A stretch of 11,450 bases of DNA from positions 1 through 11,450 of the forward strand of contig JBBRMQ010000135.1 of the NCBI GenBank assembly GCA_038230775.1, in the 5' to 3' direction. How positions within the stretch are numbered: the first letter of the stretch is position 1; each line of letters starts with the position of its first letter. The notes under the pieces are model-generated. The model searched no databases and was not told the origin of the DNA. It saw nothing but the letters and a program-made list of their open reading frames with translations. Positions 6,778 to 11,450 of this stretch are shown here, piece after piece. Source of the stretch: JBBRMQ01 sp038230775 (lineage in GTDB: Bacteria; Acidobacteriota; Thermoanaerobaculia; Gp7-AA8). The position numbers and the translations under genes are program-made.

Positions 6778-7392
6778 TTATAACGCGATCGAGCGTTGCA
6801 GAAACTCCGAAGTCGCGCTGCGAAACTCGTCGGTCCATTCATGAGCGCCGTCGAATACGCAGCTCGAGACCTCGGTGATCGTCCGTAGAAAGCTCAAGTC
6901 TTTCTCGAGCTTTTCATTGCTGTACCACGTGTCGCCATTTCCACGGCCGATCAGCACGCGCGGCAGATTCGCGGTGACGTCGGGAGGAACATCACCGGCA
7001 AGAGCGATGACTCCGTCACAACGAATGCTTGCGGCGGCGCGGTACGCCATAGCAGCGCCTTGCGAGAACCCGAGGAACACGAGGGTCTTCGACGGGTGGA
7101 TCGTGGCAAGGACTCGCTTCACGTAGGAGAGGTTGTCGGCGATCGCGAGCTCGCGGTCCTGGCTGGTCATCCAGTTCGCGACGACCCTCTCCCGGGAGTA
7201 GAACGGGTGAAGGGCCTGAATGGCGACGAGAGTCCAGCCGTCCGCGATTCTCGACAGTTCGGCGAGGTTGACCTCTGCCGTTTCGGCGTAGCCATGAAAG
7301 CCGACGAGCGTTTTTTCGGGGTCCCCGGGACGGACCATGAAACGCCCGTGGACAACGGCTTCGATGTGTTCAGCGCGCTGACTAGTCAACAT
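6778..7392 (-). CDS. Alpha/beta hydrolase, phospholipase/carboxylesterase-like
   Basis: This 204-residue serine hydrolase has no signal peptide. The catalytic triad is readable: Ser110 in the nucleophile elbow GFSQGAAM, Asp154 in GRGNGDTWYSNEK, and His184 in FDGAHEWTDEF. LVGFHGYAETAE (29-40) supplies the HG oxyanion segment. The size and motifs match the small phospholipase/carboxylesterase group (YpfH-like), which cleaves short acyl or thioester bonds; the natural substrate cannot be told. The ATG at 7392-7390 is the only reasonable start, as conserved-looking sequence (HIEAVVHGRFMV) begins at residue 9. This ATG is at the centre of a 28-bp near-palindrome and has no Shine-Dalgarno, so the message may be leaderless or have a very short leader. 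The gene is followed 7 nt later by uvrC. Confidence 0.88.
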   Translation of the reverse strand: MLTSQRAEHIEAVVHGRFMVRPGDPEKTLVGFHGYAETAEVNLAELSRIADGWTLVAIQALHPFYSRERVVANWMTSQDRELAIADNLSYVKRVLATIHPSKTLVFLGFSQGAAMAYRAAASIRCDGVIALAGDVPPDVTANLPRVLIGRGNGDTWYSNEKLEKDLSFLRTITEVSSCVFDGAHEWTDEFRSATSEFLQRSIAL

Positions 7393-7405
7393 GTTGATTA
7401 GTCAG
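7378..7405. promoter_or_regulatory. 28-bp near-perfect palindrome over the hydrolase start codon, probable operator
   Basis: The two 14-nt halves, CTGACTAGTCAACA and TGTTGATTAGTCAG, are reverse complements at 13 of 14 positions. The centre, ACATGT, contains the hydrolase ATG (minus strand). The length and two-fold symmetry fit a dimeric (MarR/TetR-type) repressor site; binding would block initiation of the hydrolase-uvrC unit. No regulator gene is adjacent. An alternative is an mRNA hairpin that buries the start codon. Symmetry is directly visible; the function is inferred. Confidence 0.55.
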
Positions 7406-7414
7406 AATGTGTGT

Positions 7415-7497
7415 CTTCCAGAGCGAAGCGAGGGATCCCGTTCGCACATGCGCGGGGGATCCTTCGCCGTCTTCGAGGCCCAGGATGAAAGGCAAGT
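7415..7497 (+). repeat. ERSEGSR-type dispersed intergenic repeat
   Basis: The left half (7421-7438) reads GAGCGAAGCGAGGGATCC and the right half (7453-7495) contains GGGGGATCCTTCGC...CAGGATGAAAGGCAAG. Conceptual translation gives PERSEGSR...GGSFAVFEAQDER, a tell-tale pattern of a repeat that is common in intergenic regions of many GC-rich bacteria and often mis-annotated as small proteins. The halves share inverted GGATCC/GCGAAG segments. It occupies most of the 118-nt spacer between the secreted-protein gene and the hydrolase. The family assignment is from memory of its characteristic mistranslation, not a search. Confidence 0.6.
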
Positions 7498-7510
7498 CGC
7501 AGGGTCATGC

Positions 7511-10132
7511 TTATTTCTGCGCCGGAAGGAGCGTCGGATCATTCGTGGTCTTGTCGACGAGCAAACCGAACGCGGCCACTCGCCCGCTTCCGCTGAGCAC
7601 CTTGATGGCCAGTCGGCCGTTGTACGCGTTCGAGGCCGTGCCGGCCCCGAGACTGCGCATGATGCTCTGATCGCTGCGGAACTCATTTGCGTTCAGGTCG
7701 AAATCGGTGGCCGCGGAGACCTTCGAATCACCGGTGGCGTACAGCGTCACGTGGACCTTGACCGGCGCGCCGGTGAGCTCGACCATCCCCAGGTCGCTGT
7801 GGAACTTGTCGGACTCCTCCAGTTGAAGAACCTGCAGATCCGGGTCGCCGGTGCCCGCGCCGTCGGCCGCCGTGAGCGCCGTCTGTAACCGGCCGTACGT
7901 GCCGCCGGTTGGCGCCGAGCTGAAGGTGCGGCCGGTGACGAGCAATTGGGCATCAGACGGCGTGGTGACGACGACCGATCCATCGGCGGCTGACATCCCG
8001 AAGAGCGACGAGACGACGTTCGAGAAATTCTTGATCTCCCCCGACGCGAGCGACACCGACTGCGACACCGGGTTGCCGTTGCGAGGATAGAACGTGACCG
8101 TGGCGTTGGCGGCCGCGGTGCCGGCGTTGAGGATGCGCATTTCGGAGTGCTCGCCGATGGACGTGCCTTCCGCGACTCCGGGAAGAGTGAAGCGCCGCGA
8201 GACAAGCGAGGCTGCCTTCACGCCCGAGAGGACCGACGCGTCCTGCGTGCTGTTGTCGAGCATCGAGGCGTATGCGGTGACGCCGCCCGACGTCGTTCCC
8301 GTCGCCGGGCTGTCGACGACGACGTCGATGCGCGCGCTAAAGACGTTCAGGGCGTTGCGAGCCAGGAACGAGTTGATCTGCTGCTGTTCGAACGGCCGCA
8401 GCGTGAACGCCTGGTCGGCCAGCAACTCGCCGGTCGCGCTGAACGCTTTGATGTGACCGCTCGTTGGGAAGCCGAGGGACTCGACGATGCCCACGTTCAT
8501 GCGCTGGGCGCTCGTCTGCCCGACATGCCCGAGGATCAGTGGCTGCGCGATCCCACCCGCTGCGGCGGCGATGGCGACACTACTGATCGGGACCGACGGC
8601 ACAAACTGTCCGTAGGTACCGGCGGTTGCGACGGAGTACGTTCGGCTGGCCGCGAAGGTGCCCGGACTCGGATTGCTGGTGAGCGTGCGGATCTCGAGGA
8701 CTCCGCTTGCATCGGCCGTTGTTGTCGCGAGGCCGAAGAGATCGCGCAGGATGTCGTTGAGTGCCGCGGTCTGACCGGGTGCGAGATCGATCTTGGTGGC
8801 CCGCCCGTTCTTCGAGCCGTCCGAGTTCGCGGCGGTGTACGTGAGCTGATACGAGGCTGATGCGCTGCTCGTGTTCGCGAGACGGACGTCCGAGATGAAC
8901 TGCGCTCCGATGCCGTCGCGATGGGCGACCGCGGGAACGATCCACGTCGTCGACGGGGGCGGGGTCTTCGGCGCCTGGGTGACGGGGCTCGCGACGCTCA
9001 CGGAGATGGGCACGCTCGCGGTGTTGTTGTCGAGCGACACGATGCGACCCGCGCTCTTCGGCCGGGCAGTCGTCACGGTCACCGTTCCGGTATTCGCGCC
9101 CACGGGCAATGAGGTCGGGTTCGCACGGACGGTGAGATTCACGGAACCGTCGGCGCCGACGGTTCCGGTTGCCGGCGTGACGGTGAGGTAGGTCTGGTCG
9201 ACGGTCGCCGAGTACGGAACGTTCGGCGTCAACCCGTCGATGTGGACCTGCTGCACGACCACCGTGGTGCTCCCCTGCGGCACCACGACGTCGAAGGTCT
9301 TTGAAGTGGCATCGGGTGCCGGCGCGACGGTGACGGTGGCGGTCACCGAGTACGGTCCCTGCGCGCCCCGGCACGTACCGGCGCGAACACGGTAGTAGTA
9401 CGTTGCGGCGGAGCCGGTCGCGGTATGGGTGAACTGCTGACTGAGCGAGGATGTCGTGCTCGTCCCGGCGTCGCTGAAATCCGTCTTTGTCGCTTCCTGA
9501 ACTTCGTAGGTCGTCGGCGCAAATGCGGTGGTCCAGGTCAGGCTGTACGGGATTCCCGATTGCGAAACGGAGGGTCCGGACACCGAGAGATTGCAAGCTG
9601 CGAGATCGAACTGGGCGACAACCTCGTTGGCCGCGTTGGCGAATGTATCGGTGACGCCGACCGTGAAGCGGCCGGTCCCGAACGTGAGAGCGGGCGTGAT
9701 GCGGGCGGTCATCGTGATCGATGCGCCTGGCGCGACCGAGCCGTCGCCTTCACAGAGCTCGGCAGTCTCGAGAACGCTTACGCCGAAGAATTGGGCCGGT
9801 GGCGCGGGTAGCGGAGTCAACCCGACGGCGCGGCAGGTGGTGGTGATCCCCGTCGTCGAGGCCTGATCCACCGAACCCTGCGTCGCTGGTCCTACATAGC
9901 CGGCGAAGTGACCGCTGCAAGCGGCCGTGCCATTGTTGATGAACTTCACCGTGCAGAGGGAGGAAACGCCGCGGTCGAGATCGTTGTCGCAGCTCAAAGC
10001 ATCCAGAGTCTTTGGAATCTCGAATTTGCAGGTGGGGGCCGTCCCGGTCTCGCGAGCATTGAAAATGTGCGGCTGAGCCGAAGCGCCAGACGCAAACAAC
10101 CCGATGAAAAAGCAAACTCGCAAACTGCGCAT
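7511..10132 (-). CDS. Large secreted multidomain protein (Cys-rich N-terminus, Fn3-like, BACON-like, four C-terminal repeats)
   Basis: This 873-residue protein has a signal peptide (MRSLRVCFFIGLFASGASA, probable cleavage after residue 19) and no membrane anchor. Eight cysteines (35, 48, 60, 72, 100, 127, 180, 254) all lie in the first 255 mature-region residues, suggesting disulfides. An Fn3-like domain spans about 182-270 (YEVQEAT, YYYRVRAGTC) and a BACON/Ig-like one about 278-381 (LTVTPATGTVGADGSVNLTV). The C-terminal half holds four degenerate units of about 105-120 residues: 396-515, 530-637, 645-750 and 766-873. Units 1 and 3 end in G(R)xFS/YS...GTYGxF/L and units 2 and 4 in DNSTQDxSVL/DKTTNDPTLL, an A-B-A-B order. 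No catalytic motif was recognised; surface adhesion or polymer binding is a guess. The start ATG has GGGAG 7 nt upstream (10144-10140). It is transcribed divergently from the glycosyltransferase. Confidence 0.85.
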   Translation of the reverse strand: MRSLRVCFFIGLFASGASAQPHIFNARETGTAPTCKFEIPKTLDALSCDNDLDRGVSSLCTVKFINNGTAACSGHFAGYVGPATQGSVDQASTTGITTTCRAVGLTPLPAPPAQFFGVSVLETAELCEGDGSVAPGASITMTARITPALTFGTGRFTVGVTDTFANAANEVVAQFDLAACNLSVSGPSVSQSGIPYSLTWTTAFAPTTYEVQEATKTDFSDAGTSTTSSLSQQFTHTATGSAATYYYRVRAGTCRGAQGPYSVTATVTVAPAPDATSKTFDVVVPQGSTTVVVQQVHIDGLTPNVPYSATVDQTYLTVTPATGTVGADGSVNLTVRANPTSLPVGANTGTVTVTTARPKSAGRIVSLDNNTASVPISVSVASPVTQAPKTPPPSTTWIVPAVAHRDGIGAQFISDVRLANTSSASASYQLTYTAANSDGSKNGRATKIDLAPGQTAALNDILRDLFGLATTTADASGVLEIRTLTSNPSPGTFAASRTYSVATAGTYGQFVPSVPISSVAIAAAAGGIAQPLILGHVGQTSAQRMNVGIVESLGFPTSGHIKAFSATGELLADQAFTLRPFEQQQINSFLARNALNVFSARIDVVVDSPATGTTSGGVTAYASMLDNSTQDASVLSGVKAASLVSRRFTLPGVAEGTSIGEHSEMRILNAGTAAANATVTFYPRNGNPVSQSVSLASGEIKNFSNVVSSLFGMSAADGSVVVTTPSDAQLLVTGRTFSSAPTGGTYGRLQTALTAADGAGTGDPDLQVLQLEESDKFHSDLGMVELTGAPVKVHVTLYATGDSKVSAATDFDLNANEFRSDQSIMRSLGAGTASNAYNGRLAIKVLSGSGRVAAFGLLVDKTTNDPTLLPAQK

Positions 10133-10246
10133 GACACATCTCCCGTAGAGGATTGAATGGACGACCCGAACCCAGAGTACCCGCGAACGGCCTCGGACGC
10201 ACGCACGCAGGTTGCGGAATCATGAACCTCCCGCGACAATGCGGCG
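10133..10246. other. Divergent promoter region between the secreted protein and glycosyltransferase genes
   Basis: This 114-nt spacer is the only divergent junction in the window, so it must carry a leftward promoter and probably a rightward one. Leftward, only the GGGAG ribosome-binding site (10144-10140) is clear. Rightward, TTGCGG (10212-10217), a 17-nt spacer and GACAAT (10235-10240) form a weak sigma-70-like pair. A short CGCA triplet repeat (about 10198-10208) is also present. No operator palindrome was found. Confidence 0.5.
10212..10240 (+). promoter_or_regulatory. Candidate -35/-10 for the glycosyltransferase operon, predicting a leaderless message
   Basis: TTGCGG (10212-10217; 3 of 6 matches) and GACAAT (10235-10240; 4 of 6 matches) are separated by exactly 17 nt. 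The -10 ends 6 nt before the GTG at 10247, so the transcript would begin at or next to the start codon. This agrees with the lack of a Shine-Dalgarno sequence there. The match to consensus is weak. Confidence 0.3.
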
Positions 10247-10981
10247 GTGTTGCGGGTCACAATCGTAGTTCCCTGCTTTGACGAGGAGAACAGACTCGAC
10301 GTCGCAGCATTTCAATCGTGCCGGGAGGCTGACTTTTGTTTCGTCAACGACGGCAGCCGCGACGGTACCCTGCGCGTGCTCCAGTCGTTGGCTGCCACCG
10401 ACCCCAGCCGTTTTCGCGTGGTCGATCTTGAAGAGAACGGCGGCAAAGCTGAAGCGGTTCGGCTCGGGATGGTCGAAGTTCTCTCCACCAATCCGCCGGA
10501 GTTTGTCGGCTTCTGGGACGCCGACCTCGCGACGCCGCTCAGCGAGTTGCCCCGATTTCTGGATATCTTCGACCAACGCCCTGAGACTCAGATGGTGATC
10601 GGCGCTCGCGTCCGCCTCCTCGGGCGCGAGATCACCAGAAAGCCTTTCCGGCACTACTTCGGACGCGCCGGCGCGACGCTCATCTCGTTGAGTCTGGGGA
10701 TCGCGGTGTACGACACGCAATGTGGGGCGAAGGTGTTTCGCTCTTCCGAAATGATGCGGGAAGTGTTCTCGAAGCCTTTCATTTCGCGCTGGATCTTCGA
10801 CGTCGAGATCATCGCGCGCGTCATCCACCACATCGGTCGCGCGGCAGCGGCGGCCGCGATCTACGAGCTGCCTCTCGCCGTCTGGCGCGACGTCCATGGA
10901 TCGAAAGTGAAAACGGGCGATTATCTGCGCGGACTTCGTGACCTCTGGACGATTCATCGCGCGTACAATGCGCGCCGATGA
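10247..10981 (+). CDS. Family 2 glycosyltransferase, ALG5/dolichyl-phosphate-glucosyltransferase-like
   Basis: This 244-residue GT2 enzyme likely moves a sugar from a nucleotide donor to a polyprenyl-phosphate or similar lipid carrier at the inner face of the membrane. Motifs: VTIVVPCFDEENR (4-16) and VNDGSRDGT (33-41) for nucleotide binding, NGGKAEAVR (64-72), the metal-binding DADLATP (91-97), and the ALG5-type pair DTQCGAKVF (156-164) and RWIFDVEI (181-188), ending with WRDVHGSKV (213-221). There is no C-terminal transmembrane segment, unlike many polyprenyl GT2 proteins. The start is GTG 10247; an in-frame TGA at 10223 bars anything longer, and TTG 10250 is the only close alternative. No Shine-Dalgarno is present. 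The stop TGA overlaps the aminotransferase ATG as ATGA. The sugar and acceptor cannot be read from sequence. Confidence 0.9.
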   Translation: MLRVTIVVPCFDEENRLDVAAFQSCREADFCFVNDGSRDGTLRVLQSLAATDPSRFRVVDLEENGGKAEAVRLGMVEVLSTNPPEFVGFWDADLATPLSELPRFLDIFDQRPETQMVIGARVRLLGREITRKPFRHYFGRAGATLISLSLGIAVYDTQCGAKVFRSSEMMREVFSKPFISRWIFDVEIIARVIHHIGRAAAAAAIYELPLAVWRDVHGSKVKTGDYLRGLRDLWTIHRAYNARR

Positions 10982-11450
10982 CTGCAGTCAACGTGCAGGA
11001 CGAAACCGCTCTCTCCACCCTCGCCCGCGGCCTCGTCGGCTCCGAGATTCTCAAGATCGCATCCGAGATCCGCTCGCTCGTCGAAAAAGGCCGCGACATC
11101 TGCAACCTCACCGTCGGCGACTTCTCGCCGAAGGAGTTCCGCATCCCGTACAAGCTTCAGGAGCTCATCGCCGAGGCGCTGGAGGCGGGAGAGACGAACT
11201 ATCCGCCGTCCGATGGAACGAGAGAGCTGCGCACCGCCGTCCTCCGTTTCTATACGGAGGCGATGGGCATCACCTATCCGCTGGAGTCGATTCTCATCGC
11301 CTGCGGCGCGCGTCCGATCATCTTCGCGGCGTACGCGGCGGTCGTCGACCGCGGCGACAAGGTCGTCTATGCCACGCCGTCGTGGAACAACAATCACTAC
11401 ACGTATCTGACCGGCGGCCAGGCCGTTGAGATCGTCGTGGGGCCGGACAC
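10978..11450 (+). CDS. Class I/II PLP-dependent aminotransferase, N-terminal part (runs off window)
   Basis: 157 codons are visible from ATG 10978 with no stop before the window end. After a short N-terminus come SEILKIASEIRSLVEKGRDI (residues 18-37) and CNLTVGDFSPKEF (38-50), which are the opening helix and substrate-side loop of fold-type I aminotransferases. NYPPSDGTRELRTAV is the typical 'Y.p..G...LR' segment, ACGARPIIFAAYAAV the PLP-phosphate-binding loop and helix, and the aromatic in TPSWNNNHY is the residue that stacks on the PLP ring. The catalytic lysine lies beyond the window. Such proteins resemble aspartate aminotransferases, but the substrate is not determinable from this part. 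Translation is coupled to the glycosyltransferase through ATGA, so amino-sugar or cell-envelope metabolism is possible but unproven. Confidence 0.88.
   Translation, partial: MTAVNVQDETALSTLARGLVGSEILKIASEIRSLVEKGRDICNLTVGDFSPKEFRIPYKLQELIAEALEAGETNYPPSDGTRELRTAVLRFYTEAMGITYPLESILIACGARPIIFAAYAAVVDRGDKVVYATPSWNNNHYTYLTGGQAVEIVVGPD

Noticed and set aside
5976..6878. 300-codon plus-strand open frame
   Set aside because: Antisense to uvrC and the hydrolase, both of which have complete catalytic motifs; no domain seen in the plus-strand frame.
8580..9596. 338-codon minus-strand open frame within the secreted protein gene
   Set aside because: Arg/His-rich out-of-frame reading of the 873-residue protein, without RBS or domain.

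Overview
The window is GC-rich, densely packed and reads mostly leftward. The first nine genes lie on the minus strand and the last two on the plus strand, with a single divergent junction near 10.13-10.25 kb. Gene content (cNMP-FHA protein, DUF4388 protein, DUF4126 protein, a large secreted protein with 'WIVPAVAH'-type repeats) and short heptamer hairpin repeats suggest Acidobacteriota or a close relative. This is an inference from protein style; no 16S or other marker is present.

Layout, left to right. (1) 1-83, minus: N-terminal tip of RecG, cut by the window edge. (2) 84-230: spacer with a heptamer-repeat hairpin element (copy A1). (3) 231-1981, minus: ldcA (LD-carboxypeptidase) followed by a cNMP-binding/FHA adaptor, joined by an ATGA stop/start overlap. 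(4) 2029-2402, minus: rnpB, the RNase P RNA, closed by a perfect 12-bp P1 helix and followed by a T-run; a second kind of heptamer repeat lies between it and ldcA and runs into the ldcA reading frame. (5) 2470-4730, minus: DUF4388-TM-SPOR protein followed by a DUF4126 membrane protein, also joined by ATGA. (6) 4731-4943: spacer with copy A2 of the first heptamer element, in inverted orientation. (7) 4944-7392, minus: an alpha/beta hydrolase then uvrC, 7 nt apart; a 28-bp near-palindrome sits over the hydrolase start codon. (8) 7393-7510: spacer with an 'ERSEGSR'-type dispersed repeat. (9) 7511-10132, minus: an 873-residue secreted multidomain protein. (10) 10247-11450, plus: an ALG5-like GT2 glycosyltransferase joined by ATGA to a class I aminotransferase that runs off the window.

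Functional themes. DNA repair and RNA processing housekeeping genes (recG, uvrC, rnpB) are interspersed with envelope genes. LdcA trims peptidoglycan stem peptides. The DUF4388-TM-SPOR protein appears to link a cytoplasmic domain to denuded septal glycan. The cNMP-FHA protein could couple a nucleotide and a phospho-signal to the cell-wall enzyme with which it is co-translated. No phage, IS, CRISPR, toxin-antitoxin or defence system was recognised. The most unusual material is the heptamer-period hairpin repeats and the two translationally coupled pairs of envelope/signalling genes.
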